Of a DNA stretch of 8,447 nt, positions 1-7,060 are shown piece after piece (position 1 is the first letter of the stretch; each line of letters opens with the position of its first letter). The DNA comes from Oligoflexia bacterium (GTDB lineage: Bacteria; Bdellovibrionota; UBA1018). The position numbers were made by a program, and so were the translations under genes. The stretch is from NCBI GenBank assembly GCA_903928955.1, contig CAIYTD010000060.1, positions 1 through 8,447 of the forward strand, written 5' to 3'. The notes below the pieces were generated by a model. It saw only the letters and a list, made by a program, of their open reading frames with translations, was not told where the DNA came from and did not search any database.

Positions 1-77
1 ATTTCGTCCATAAAGAAAAATGGGAAAAAATGCTAAAAGACGTAGAAAACGGAAAAATAAAAAGAAGGCTGAAATAA
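1..77 (+). CDS. C-terminal end of an unidentified protein (5' end outside window)
   Basis: One plus-strand frame is open from the left edge and ends at a TAA at 75-77. Its 24 visible codons are rich in Lys and Glu and end in a basic tail (KIKRRLK). It stops two bases before the ligA stop codon on the other strand, a spacing typical of convergent genes in compact genomes. Nothing in these residues identifies a family. The frame is short enough to be open by chance, so the main support is its position against ligA. Confidence 0.4.
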   Translation, partial: FVHKEKWEKMLKDVENGKIKRRLK

Positions 78-85
78 ATTTATTT
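72..85. repeat. AT palindrome containing both convergent stop codons
   Basis: AAATAAATTTATTT is a perfect 14-bp palindrome. It contains the TAA of the partial plus-strand gene and the TAA of ligA, and is followed on the plus strand by more T residues. It could act as a weak bidirectional terminator, but the stem is pure A/T and would need an AATT loop, so this is doubtful. Confidence 0.3.
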
Positions 86-2107
86 TTTAATTTGAACCAT
101 TTCAAGAAATTTTTCCTCGGTCCAAATTTCAATGCCGAGATTCCTTGCTTGATCTAATTTACTGCCTGGTTCTGCTCCTGCTAAAATGAAGTGAGTTTTT
201 TTGGAAACACTAGTCGAAACTTTACCGCCATTTTCTTCTATGATTCTAGTAGCCTCACGTCTAGATAATGTGGTCAAAGTTCCAGTGAGAACCCCTGTTT
301 TTCCTTTGAGTTGACCTCCATTTGAATTCGTGCTCAGATGCAAGGGAGGAATTGGTTGGATGTATTTTAAAAGCTTTTGAAGATCTGAGAGATGTTGAGG
401 GTCTCGAAAATATTGAGTTAAGCTTTGAGATACCTCTGGTCCAATTTCATGAATCTGTTCCAAATCCAACTCTGTTGCTTTTGAAATGGCCTCGAAAGAG
501 CCAAAAAAGTTGGCTAAAATTTTCGCTGTTTTTTCACCTACGTGTCGAATTCCTAATCCAAAAATAATTCTATGGAGTTCCGGATGAACCGAGCGCTTAA
601 TGGCTTCTATCAATTTGAGGCTTGATTTCTCTGCAAATCCTTCTAGTTGAAGTAATCGTTCTTGAGTAAGTTGATATAAATCTGAATATTGAGAGACAAA
701 GCCCTCATCTACTAATTGTTCAACTATTTTTTCTCCTAATCCTTCAATATTGAGTGCATTGATATGAACTAAATGTCGGATTCTTTCCTTGAGCTGAGCC
801 ACACAATTTCGGCTAACGCATCGAATTGCTGATTCTCCTATTTTCCTTTCAACGGGTGAATGACAAACAGGACAGTGGGTGGGGAATTGAAATTTTTTTT
901 CTTTTCCTGTTCTGATATTTAAAATGACTTTCACTACTTCTGGAATCACATCTCCTGCTCTTTGAATGAGCACACGATCTCCAATGCGGATATCCTTGCG
1001 ATCCATTTCATCTTGATTGTGAAGGGTTGCACGTCTAATAGTAGCGCCACCGAGACAAATCGGAGATACGATAGCAACGGGAGTAAGAGTGCCGGTTCTT
1101 CCGACTTGCACAATAATGTCTTCAATTGTTGTCATTTCTTGTCGAGGAGGATATTTGAATGCAATCATTCCGCGCGGGCTTCGAGAAATGTAACCAGCAT
1201 GATCCATTTCACTGAGTTGATTGAGTTTAATAACAATTCCATCGATTTCGTAGGGAAGTGTTTCCCTTTGTTCTTCCATTTTTTTGTAAAAATGGAGCAC
1301 AGATTTCGTCCCTAGACAAATTTTTCGGTATTGGCCGACCTGAAATCCCCATTCTTGAAGGTGATTTTGGTATGCACTCATGGTGTTCATTTTAAGTCCC
1401 TTGGAATATCCTAATCCATAACAAAAAATTTTTAGTGGTCTTGAAGCTGTTATTGCTGGGTCCAATTGCCTTAAACTTCCAGCGGCCGCATTTCTGGGGT
1501 TTGCAAATAATTTGAGATTTTTATTCAGTTGGTCTTCATTTAATTTTTTAAACTCTTGAATAGGAAGGATCGCTTCACCTCTGATCTCAATCCATTGAGG
1601 TGGCTTGGAAGTATTGAGTCGGAGAGGAACCGATCGAATAGTTTTCACGTTTTGAGTAACATCTTCGCCTGTGATTCCGTCGCCCCGAGTAGCAGCATGG
1701 ACTAGATATCCGTTTTCATAAATAAGATTAACTGATAAACCGTCAAATTTGAGCTCAGCAAAATATTCAATGGGTTCAAGGAGGGGTTTTTCTAGAATTT
1801 TGTGTGCTCTTTGATCAAATTCAGTCCATTCCGATTCGGAAAGAGCGTTGGAGAGAGAGAGCATGGGAGTAAGGTGTTTTATTTTTTTGAATGCTTCGAG
1901 TGGCTGTCCTGGCACTCTGAGAGTGGGTGAATCTGGCAGTCTGAGCTCGGGATTTTGAGTCTCTAATTTTCTTAGTTCTCGTAAAAGGGTATCGTAGGCA
2001 GTATCTGAGATTTCGGGTTCATCTAAGACATAATATCGAAAGTCATGATGATGAATGAGTGAAGTGAGTTCTTTTATGCGTTCGATTAATGGATGACTCA
2101 GAATCAT
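80..2107 (-). CDS. ligA: NAD+-dependent DNA ligase LigA
   Basis: LigA seals nicks between Okazaki fragments and in repair, using NAD+ to adenylate its active-site lysine. All domains are present in 675 residues, the usual length. The N-terminal Ia domain carries the HDFRYYVLDEPEISD stretch (about 21-35) that binds NMN. The nucleotidyltransferase domain has catalytic K120 in KFDG, then EIRGE (174-178), DGIVIK (289-294) and FKYPP (317-321). The OB fold includes QVGRTGTLTPVA (334-345) and RAGDVIP (383-389). A Cys4 zinc finger uses C412, C415, C430 and C435, followed by helix-hairpin-helix repeats (about 445-580) and a BRCT domain (about 598-675). The ATG lies 2 bp after the stop of the upstream outer-membrane protein gene. 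No Shine-Dalgarno sequence is visible, so translation probably depends on reinitiation. Identification is secure and the gene looks intact. Confidence 0.98.
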   Translation of the reverse strand: MILSHPLIERIKELTSLIHHHDFRYYVLDEPEISDTAYDTLLRELRKLETQNPELRLPDSPTLRVPGQPLEAFKKIKHLTPMLSLSNALSESEWTEFDQRAHKILEKPLLEPIEYFAELKFDGLSVNLIYENGYLVHAATRGDGITGEDVTQNVKTIRSVPLRLNTSKPPQWIEIRGEAILPIQEFKKLNEDQLNKNLKLFANPRNAAAGSLRQLDPAITASRPLKIFCYGLGYSKGLKMNTMSAYQNHLQEWGFQVGQYRKICLGTKSVLHFYKKMEEQRETLPYEIDGIVIKLNQLSEMDHAGYISRSPRGMIAFKYPPRQEMTTIEDIIVQVGRTGTLTPVAIVSPICLGGATIRRATLHNQDEMDRKDIRIGDRVLIQRAGDVIPEVVKVILNIRTGKEKKFQFPTHCPVCHSPVERKIGESAIRCVSRNCVAQLKERIRHLVHINALNIEGLGEKIVEQLVDEGFVSQYSDLYQLTQERLLQLEGFAEKSSLKLIEAIKRSVHPELHRIIFGLGIRHVGEKTAKILANFFGSFEAISKATELDLEQIHEIGPEVSQSLTQYFRDPQHLSDLQKLLKYIQPIPPLHLSTNSNGGQLKGKTGVLTGTLTTLSRREATRIIEENGGKVSTSVSKKTHFILAGAEPGSKLDQARNLGIEIWTEEKFLEMVQIKK

Positions 2108-2109
2108 AG

Positions 2110-3693
2110 TTAAAAGTAGTACAAGAGGGTTGGCCCAAATGTAATCGTTTTTTGACTCACATTGCTCCCATCCGAAAAATCTGCCCCTACTGCTTGGATT
2201 TCTAAATGGAGTCGAATTTGAGTGCGTGGAGTGAAGGAGTAGTACGAGCCTAAATGGAGTGAAACGTCTGATACGTTATTGACTGTTGCAGGGGTAAGGT
2301 TCGTATCTAAAGAGGTGTAAAGTTGGAAGCTGCAATCCGCGATACCTCCCCAATTTCCTCTGATGGGGAGTTCCCCTCCTAGTCCAATGAAAATAGAATG
2401 CAATGAAATGGGTCCTGTTGATTCAGTAGAAGAAGCAGGGAGACTGTAATTTTTTGATTGGTAGCCGAGCTTTACCCAGCCTTTTGGGCCAAGAATTGCG
2501 TCTGTGAATAAATAAGAATATCCTATATTGGATTGGAATGAAAATAAGGACCCCGAAACACCTCCATTGAGGCTTGCTGAGGATAAAGTTCCAGAGTTGG
2601 TATCATTTTGGGAAAAATTCCAAAATGAGTAGCCTAAGCCTAAATTTGCAAACCAAGATCGTGTGAACCAAAGTTCTCCATCGACTTTATTGCCTAAAGT
2701 AAATCCTCCGCCTATATTAGATACAGAGTTGCTTGTAGAGCTGAACTGCCAGCCATTATTTCCAAAACCTAAGGAAGCGCTGATCCAACCTAATTTCGGA
2801 GGTTCTTCTTTTTCCTTCTCAGGTTCCTTCTCCGGTTGGAGGGTTTGGGGGGGAGGGTTGATGGGATGGCTTTCTATTCGAATCACCTTTTGATGTTCTA
2901 ATATTTTTTGGTCTGGTTCTTCTTCTGAAATTTTGGCAAAGATCATTTTGTCTTCAATTTGATCGATAGTTGCCTGACCAGTAGGAGTGATTTGCCAATT
3001 AACAATCTCATGGAGCAACGGATGATTTTTGACTTCCCTTAAAGTTCCGATGATGAGCTGATCTCCCTTTTGAACGTGGGAGGTATTTGCCAAATTAACA
3101 GTAAGAGTGTTTTCATCTCGTCCAGTGACATTAGCTAAAAAAGGGATTTTTTTCAGTAAAAGGTCGAGGTGCGTTTGTAGGGGCAGGGTCAAAAAATCTT
3201 TTTCTGAAAAAGTATTTTGCTCGGGTTCAGAGAGAGTGAAATTTTCAGTAGCAATGAGTTCCATTTGAGGCGGGTGCAGCCAATCTAAAGTAATGAAGTA
3301 TTTCTGGCCTTCCTTAAGTATCTTAGTGCGGATTAAGCTATCCGTGTGAGTGGCATGGGTCAGTTGTTTTAAAATTTCTGAATCTTCAATGATTTTTTTA
3401 TAAGATATCTTTGCTTGGCTGAGTAACGCGTCTGCTGGAGATAAATCGTTGAAAACATATCGCCCTTGTTTTGCAAAAAAATCTTTATAAGCCGAAACTA
3501 CAGATTCAGCCAAAAGACCGCCGACATTGTCCCATGAGCGTAAACATCCTATTGTTTCTAGCTTGAATTGCCTGTCCAATTCAGTGGACGATTGAGCAGT
3601 GGCTTCTTGGAAAGCGATGATCAGGGCGATGAATAAAAATAATCTTATTTTTTGATTAATGATCCAGTCGGTGCAGCAAAATTTTTTCTTCAT
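2110..3693 (-). CDS. Two-domain outer-membrane beta-barrel protein of unknown function
   Basis: I do not recognise a named family. Read from the ATG at 3693, it has 527 residues. A basic N-terminus leads to a hydrophobic segment (IRLFLFIALIIAF, about 16-28) and a likely signal peptidase site after ATA near residue 33. A periplasmic region (about 35-270) follows, containing a beta-rich stretch with a VQKGDQLIIG motif. A Pro/Glu/Lys-rich linker (about 277-300) connects to a C-terminal part of alternating aromatic/hydrophobic strands with Gly/Ser/Asn turns (about 302-527). The last residues are LLYYF, and a terminal Phe is the BAM-recognised end of outer-membrane proteins. The first 38 bp overlap the 3' end of the HTH gene and there is no ribosome binding site, so translation is likely coupled. 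An in-frame TTG nine bases upstream is a weaker start. Role inferred: envelope porin or structural protein. Confidence 0.8.
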   Translation of the reverse strand: MKKKFCCTDWIINQKIRLFLFIALIIAFQEATAQSSTELDRQFKLETIGCLRSWDNVGGLLAESVVSAYKDFFAKQGRYVFNDLSPADALLSQAKISYKKIIEDSEILKQLTHATHTDSLIRTKILKEGQKYFITLDWLHPPQMELIATENFTLSEPEQNTFSEKDFLTLPLQTHLDLLLKKIPFLANVTGRDENTLTVNLANTSHVQKGDQLIIGTLREVKNHPLLHEIVNWQITPTGQATIDQIEDKMIFAKISEEEPDQKILEHQKVIRIESHPINPPPQTLQPEKEPEKEKEEPPKLGWISASLGFGNNGWQFSSTSNSVSNIGGGFTLGNKVDGELWFTRSWFANLGLGYSFWNFSQNDTNSGTLSSASLNGGVSGSLFSFQSNIGYSYLFTDAILGPKGWVKLGYQSKNYSLPASSTESTGPISLHSIFIGLGGELPIRGNWGGIADCSFQLYTSLDTNLTPATVNNVSDVSLHLGSYYSFTPRTQIRLHLEIQAVGADFSDGSNVSQKTITFGPTLLYYF

Positions 3694-3973
3694 AAAGGGC
3701 AATCAGTGTTTTAAGTTCAGCAATCTCTTCTTGGGCTTTTTGAAGGTTGTTTGTGAGAGTAGCCAAACGTATTTTAAGTTCATTGGATTCAGGTTCTTTT
3801 TCGACATTTTCTTCCTCATTGTCCCATAGTAGATAGCGCCCATCTTCTATTTTATATGTGAGCTTCTTAGCTTTAATGTGCCTTCGGAGTGTCGATAAAC
3901 TTACCCCTTTCTTGAGAGCGAAGTCCATTAAAGGAATCCATGTGCCTAATGTGTTCTGATGTTGTTCTAACAT
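3656..3973 (-). CDS. Small HTH DNA-binding protein with C-terminal coiled coil
   Basis: The protein has 105 residues from the ATG at 3973, chosen because AAGAG lies just upstream at good spacing and the best promoter match lies between this ATG and the longer alternative starts. Residues about 10-50 read like a MerR/excisionase-type winged helix-turn-helix: an acidic/hydrophobic first helix, GVSLSTLRRHIKAKKL as turn and recognition helix, and KIEDGRYLLW as wing. An acidic linker (NEEENVEKEPE) follows. The C-terminus (about 65-100) has heptad leucines and isoleucines (LATLTNNLQKAQEEIAELKTLIALYEEK) typical of a dimerising coiled coil. It is the first gene of the operon with the outer-membrane protein and ligA, and is divergent from the patatin gene. 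It may regulate its own operon or the neighbour, but that is inference. The exact family is not known to me. Confidence 0.8.
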   Translation of the reverse strand: MLEQHQNTLGTWIPLMDFALKKGVSLSTLRRHIKAKKLTYKIEDGRYLLWDNEEENVEKEPESNELKIRLATLTNNLQKAQEEIAELKTLIALYEEKILLHRLDH

Positions 3974-3987
3974 AAGTATCTCTTTCA

Positions 3988-4015
3988 ATTGTATTTCCAT
4001 GAGCTTTAAATTCAA
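3988..4015 (-). promoter_or_regulatory. Putative sigma-70 promoter for the HTH-OMP-ligA operon
   Basis: On the minus strand TTGAAT (4010-4015) is separated by 16 bp from TACAAT (3988-3993), matching 4/6 and 5/6 of the consensus boxes. Transcription would start only about 8-10 bases before the ATG at 3973, giving a very short leader. The whole divergent gap to the patatin ATG is 55 bp, so promoters for the two directions must overlap here. I see no convincing plus-strand boxes. Confidence 0.45.
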
Positions 4016-4028
4016 GTACTCTTATTAG

Positions 4029-5330
4029 ATGATGGTCTCTTCTTCGGATGTAAAAAGCCGGATTCAAATTGGGCCCAAGAAGAAGTTAGCTTTTGTCTGT
4101 AGTGGTGGAGCTACTAAAGCTGGAGCATTTCACTTGGGTGTCGCTTTAGCTTTGCAAGAGCAGGGATTTAGCTTTTATAGTGGAATGGTTTCCTCGATAG
4201 GGAAAGTTCGACCTCCTCATCCTATGGAGATTTCCTGTTATGTAGGGTCAAGTGCAGGCTCTATCATTTCTTCTTATCTTGCTGCCGGCTATTCTTTGGA
4301 CAATATTTTTAATTCGTTTTTGGATCGTACTCCCTCAAAAGCCGATTTAGAGACATTCACTCCAAAAGTTTTGCCTCGATTGACCTATCAGAAAATGTTT
4401 AGGCTCAGGCCAAGCATTGGAAAAGAGCAAATAGGTCAACTGAAAAAACTGAAACAAACCGTTTTTGATCTCTTAAATGGAAATTGGGATGCCATCCTTC
4501 ACTTTAAGTGGTTAAAAATGAGTGGATTTTTTTCTACTGGGGGTATTGAACAATATATGAGGGAAGATGTTCTTCCTTCGAATCGCTTTCAGGATTATTT
4601 AGCGGACCTTTTTATAGTGGCAACTCAATTAAACCATTCTAGAAAAGTCGTTTTTGGAAAGTACAGTTATGAGCCGCCGCCTCATGATCTGACCTGTCAA
4701 TACAATAATGATGCTGGAATTGCTGATGCTTGCGCTGCAAGTGTTGCTCTGCCTGTTATTTTTTCTCCCCATCTCATTAAAAATGCAAAGAATCAGCCCA
4801 CTCATTATATCGATGGAGAGGTTCGTGAAACTCTTTCCACTCATGTTGCTGTGGATGCAGGGGCTGATCTGATTCTAGCTAGTTACACTCACCAGCCCTA
4901 TCATCTTCCTCTGGGTAGTAGCGATTCACTGATGGATTATGGATTACCTGCTATCGTGATTCAATCGATTTATCTATTGATTGAACAGAAGATTAATAAC
5001 CATATTTATAAACGGCAATCCCATCGGAACGCTATTGATGCTGTATCTCAATATTGTAAATCTCAAAATCTTTCTGAAGAGAATCGACATCGCATTTGTC
5101 AAATTTTAGAGGCTCAACTTAATCATCGCATGGATGTAGACACGATCTACATCCATCCGGATCCAGCTGATGCGCAGCTTTTTTTCGGTGAACATTTTAG
5201 CCTTTCTCCAAAAAAAATGACTGAGATTGTCAAAAGTGGCTTTCGCGCAGCGATTGAGACATTGCGTCAGTATGACTTTGCAGATCGTGAGCAAAAACAT
5301 GCAATTGGAATGACTCGCGTTTCGTCTTAA
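4029..5330 (+). CDS. Patatin-like phospholipase
   Basis: Patatin-like proteins are Ser/Asp-dyad lipid acyl hydrolases. This 433-residue protein has the landmarks in order: a Gly-rich oxyanion segment CSGGATKAGAFHLGVALAL (24-42), the nucleophile elbow GSSAG (73-77, Ser75), the ACAASVALPVIFSP segment (about 234-247) typical of the fold, and YIDGE (260-264) with Asp262 as the likely catalytic aspartate. The usual DG[GA] is DGE here. There is no signal peptide and no clear membrane segment, so it acts in the cytosol or is exported by another route. The C-terminal 130 residues are helical and not part of the core. A second ATG follows directly at 4032. No good Shine-Dalgarno sequence is visible. 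It is divergent from the HTH gene and 46 bp upstream of the first PTPS-like gene, with no terminator between, so those may be co-transcribed. The substrate cannot be told from sequence. Confidence 0.9.
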   Translation: MMVSSSDVKSRIQIGPKKKLAFVCSGGATKAGAFHLGVALALQEQGFSFYSGMVSSIGKVRPPHPMEISCYVGSSAGSIISSYLAAGYSLDNIFNSFLDRTPSKADLETFTPKVLPRLTYQKMFRLRPSIGKEQIGQLKKLKQTVFDLLNGNWDAILHFKWLKMSGFFSTGGIEQYMREDVLPSNRFQDYLADLFIVATQLNHSRKVVFGKYSYEPPPHDLTCQYNNDAGIADACAASVALPVIFSPHLIKNAKNQPTHYIDGEVRETLSTHVAVDAGADLILASYTHQPYHLPLGSSDSLMDYGLPAIVIQSIYLLIEQKINNHIYKRQSHRNAIDAVSQYCKSQNLSEENRHRICQILEAQLNHRMDVDTIYIHPDPADAQLFFGEHFSLSPKKMTEIVKSGFRAAIETLRQYDFADREQKHAIGMTRVSS

Positions 5331-5376
5331 TTTTTCATCATTTCTTTTCGTTCCCTTTTCGAGTAATTTGCTCACT

Positions 5377-5877
5377 ATGGGTCAAATCGTTCGTCGGATT
5401 TACATTCGAAAAGAAGCTCTGAAATTTTCTGCAGCACATATGACTGTATTTTCGAATGGATCTAAGGAAGCTTTGCACGGTCATAATTATTTCACAGAAG
5501 TGGTTATTGGTTTAACGGAGACGGGTTTCGAAGAAATGGTTTCCTTTTCTGTGTTTAAAAATGAAATAAAAAAGATGTGTTTTATTTGGGATGAAAAAAT
5601 TTTGTTGGCAAGAAATTGCCCTTTTATGCAGATGGTTATTGAATCAGATCAAGAAATTGAATTTTTACTGACAAAAAAAAGATATGTATTGCCAGCGGAT
5701 GAAGTTGTCTTTCTTCCTGTTCAGAATGTTACTTCAGAGGCTTTGTCTGAGCTATTTTGTTTAAACCTTGTAGCGCGATTTAAATTAGAAAAATTTTTTC
5801 ATCTTATTCAAGAAGTTCAAGTGAAAATAGAAGAAACCTCAGGTCAAGGTGCCTCTTTTATTTGGGAAAAATCATGA
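5377..5877 (+). CDS. 6-pyruvoyl-tetrahydropterin synthase (PTPS/QueD) family protein with ExxHGH motif
   Basis: The 166-residue protein has the T-fold PTPS signature. FSAAH (17-21) supplies zinc ligand H21 and EALHGHNY (31-38) supplies H34 and H36. TSEALSEL (119-126) matches the usual PT(A/S)E(N)L segment, and VQVKIEET (147-154) matches the strand that holds the pterin-binding Glu. No cysteine stands at the catalytic position before HGH. E31 gives the ExxHGH arrangement described for PTPS-III, which can replace dihydroneopterin aldolase (FolB) in folate synthesis. The usual catalytic Asp-His (LDH) appears as WDEK (71-74), so His is replaced by Glu. There is an insertion around 80-115. QueD itself is therefore unlikely. 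I chose the ATG at 5377; an in-frame TTG lies three codons upstream, and neither has a strong ribosome binding site. The stop overlaps the next gene's ATG. Confidence 0.85.
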   Translation: MGQIVRRIYIRKEALKFSAAHMTVFSNGSKEALHGHNYFTEVVIGLTETGFEEMVSFSVFKNEIKKMCFIWDEKILLARNCPFMQMVIESDQEIEFLLTKKRYVLPADEVVFLPVQNVTSEALSELFCLNLVARFKLEKFFHLIQEVQVKIEETSGQGASFIWEKS

Positions 5878-6269
5878 AAAACGAATTATCTTTAAAGTTT
5901 TCTTTTCAAGCATCGCATTCGTTAGTAGGTTACGAAGAGCCTCACCCTCATTTATGGCGGCTCGAAGTCATCGTGGGTGGAGTTCCTATAGATGGTCGGA
6001 TTTTAGATATTGTTGAATTGAGGGCGTGTATTGAAAAACAGATTCATCCTCTTCGAATGTCTTATTTAAATGAAAATTCCCAATTGAGCTCGGCAGTAAG
6101 AAAATCCCCAACGTGTGAAACCTTGAGTCAGTTTTTTTTTGACGAACTGAATCAGATTATGATGAGTCATTTTGTGAAGGTAAATTCAACTATTGCTCTT
6201 CAATCTATCGCTGTTGGCATTTGCAGTATGAATGGCGAAGAAATGGGAGCAGTTCGAATATTCCTTTAG
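5874..6269 (+). CDS. Divergent PTPS-like protein, translationally coupled to its paralogue
   Basis: This 131-residue protein aligns along its length with PTPS/QueD. FQASH (11-15) corresponds to FSAAH, PHPHLW (23-28) to HGHNY, ILDIVELRACIEKQI (43-57) to the VVDFxDLK helix, LRMSYLNE (60-67) to LDHxxLNE, and PTCETLSQFFFDEL (79-92) to PTAENLAxxxxxxL. The three zinc histidines (H15, H24, H26) are kept and E21 again stands three residues before the first one. The Gly between the histidines is Pro, and the catalytic Asp-His pair is replaced by Arg-Met, so normal PTPS chemistry is unlikely. The ATG overlaps the TGA of the preceding gene (ATGA), with GGGA eight bases upstream, which implies coupled translation and probably stoichiometric products. 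It could be a partner subunit of the first PTPS or an independent enzyme. An upstream TTG at 5862 is less likely. Confidence 0.7.
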   Translation: MKNELSLKFSFQASHSLVGYEEPHPHLWRLEVIVGGVPIDGRILDIVELRACIEKQIHPLRMSYLNENSQLSSAVRKSPTCETLSQFFFDELNQIMMSHFVKVNSTIALQSIAVGICSMNGEEMGAVRIFL

Positions 6270-6275
6270 ATTTTA

Positions 6276-6294
6276 TATCAATTGTAAATTGATA
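6276..6294. promoter_or_regulatory. Perfect 8-bp inverted repeat, possible operator
   Basis: TATCAATT-GTA-AATTGATA is a perfect dyad of two 8-bp arms around 3 bp. It lies 6 bp after the stop of the second PTPS-like gene. Its right arm contains the -35 hexamer of the proposed promoter for the downstream outer-membrane gene, which is where a repressor operator would sit. Read as RNA it would be an A/U-rich hairpin followed by a C/T-rich stretch, so a weak terminator for the upstream operon is the alternative. Confidence 0.45.
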
Positions 6295-6317
6295 CCCCTC
6301 TTTTCTTATGGTAGGAT
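6289..6317 (+). promoter_or_regulatory. Putative sigma-70 promoter for the small outer-membrane protein
   Basis: TTGATA (6289-6294) and TAGGAT (6312-6317) are 17 bp apart, matching 5/6 and 4/6 of the -35 and -10 boxes. A start near 6324 would give a leader of about 57 bases before the ATG at 6381. Other weak -10-like hexamers occur in this AT-rich gap, so the call is tentative. Confidence 0.4.
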
Positions 6318-6380
6318 GGATATGTTATTAGCATACGTATTTGGAGTTAAACTGTTAAATAAAATAAGGTGCAGAATTTT

Positions 6381-6944
6381 ATGAAAAAAAATGCGATTAA
6401 AATAGGATTACTCTTTTCCATATTGAGCTTGAGTTCATTTGCTTATGCAGATGAAGAAAAGTATGAAATTTTTTTTAATGGGCTTGCAGGTCTAAATTTC
6501 AATTTTGCTGCTACACAGTCGACTAGTGTCAATTTTTATTCTGCGACGATTTTGCCTGTTACGCTGAGTCATTTTGTCACTCATAATTTAGAAGTAGATT
6601 TGACTCCTACCTTTAGTTACACGAGTGGGGCTGCTGGTGCTGGTAGTTCTACTCTAGGTTGGGGTGGATTGGTCGGATTCACTTATAGCTTTATGGATGA
6701 CATACTCAATTCGCCTTTTTTTCAAGCAGGGATCGGGTATGGTGGTGCAAGCTATACAACCAGTGCAACCAGTGCAACAACAACTACAAATGGTTTGATG
6801 TGGGGAGTTGCAGCGGGTAAGCGTTTTAAGATAGTGGATCATGTTGCTTATGTTCCAGAAGTCAGCTACTTAAATTCGGCTGCTGCTGGTACTACAGTAG
6901 GTACCCTGTCCATCGTTCCCCTTCAGTTTTCAGTTCTTTTTTAG
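6381..6944 (+). CDS. Small outer-membrane beta-barrel protein with signal peptide
   Basis: The 187-residue protein starts at the ATG at 6381, with AAGGTG nine bases upstream as ribosome binding site. A GTG four codons earlier lies inside that site and is rejected. MKKNAIK plus a hydrophobic core (IGLLFSILSLSSF) and AYA before DEEKYE form a clear signal peptide of about 23 residues. The mature 164 residues show alternating-residue strands with Gly-rich turns and end in VPLQFSVLF, with the terminal Phe expected for BAM insertion. Size and pattern fit an OmpA/OmpW-like eight-stranded barrel of unknown role. A Thr/Ser/Ala loop contains a 9-bp in-frame tandem repeat (6759-6776). It appears to be a single-gene unit with its own promoter and terminator, and has no evident link to the PTPS genes. 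Confidence 0.85.
   Translation: MKKNAIKIGLLFSILSLSSFAYADEEKYEIFFNGLAGLNFNFAATQSTSVNFYSATILPVTLSHFVTHNLEVDLTPTFSYTSGAAGAGSSTLGWGGLVGFTYSFMDDILNSPFFQAGIGYGGASYTTSATSATTTTNGLMWGVAAGKRFKIVDHVAYVPEVSYLNSAAAGTTVGTLSIVPLQFSVLF
6759..6776 (+). repeat. Two tandem 9-bp units (ACCAGTGCA) in a surface loop
   Basis: ACCAGTGCA is repeated twice head to tail within the small outer-membrane protein gene, followed by ACA/ACT triplets. It encodes Thr-Ser-Ala twice and then Thr residues, in a segment between predicted strands. Unit loss or gain would keep frame and change loop length. Confidence 0.6.
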
Positions 6945-6959
6945 TTAAATGAGATGAGA

Positions 6960-6989
6960 GTCGCAGAGTCCGTCTCTGCGACCTCTTTT
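6960..6989 (+). terminator. Intrinsic terminator after the small outer-membrane protein gene
   Basis: GTCGCAGAG (6960-6968) pairs perfectly with CTCTGCGAC (6974-6982) around a 5-base loop and is followed by CTCTTTT. The hairpin begins 15 bases after the stop codon. This is the strongest terminator in the window and separates the outer-membrane gene from the tRNA gene. Confidence 0.85.
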
Positions 6990-7060
6990 CATCTACTGCC
7001 TTCTCTGCTAGACGCGGCAGGCTTGCTGTGCTAGATCATCAAAATCAAAGTTTTTTTCTG

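Noticed and set aside
322..1315. Two plus-strand open frames (322-567 and 962-1315) inside ligA
   Set aside because: They lie antisense to a complete, well-conserved ligA, have no ribosome binding site and encode no recognisable domain.
2663..2893. Plus-strand open frame opposite the large outer-membrane protein
   Set aside because: It is the complement of the Pro/Glu-rich linker and barrel start, whose base bias keeps the other strand open.
3873..4067. Minus-strand open frame across the HTH gene start and the divergent gap
   Set aside because: It overlaps the HTH gene in another frame and the patatin start, with no domain or ribosome binding site.
4629..5375. Minus-strand open frames opposite the patatin gene (4629-4844 and 5106-5375)
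   Set aside because: They are antisense to a motif-complete coding region and show no coding features.
5331..5376. Terminator between the patatin and PTPS genes
   Set aside because: The gap is T-rich but contains no stem longer than three base pairs.
6654..6842. Cys/Thr-rich minus-strand frame opposite the small outer-membrane protein
   Set aside because: The Cys-rich look comes from reading the Gly/Ala/Thr codons backwards. The plus strand has a signal peptide, RBS and terminal Phe.
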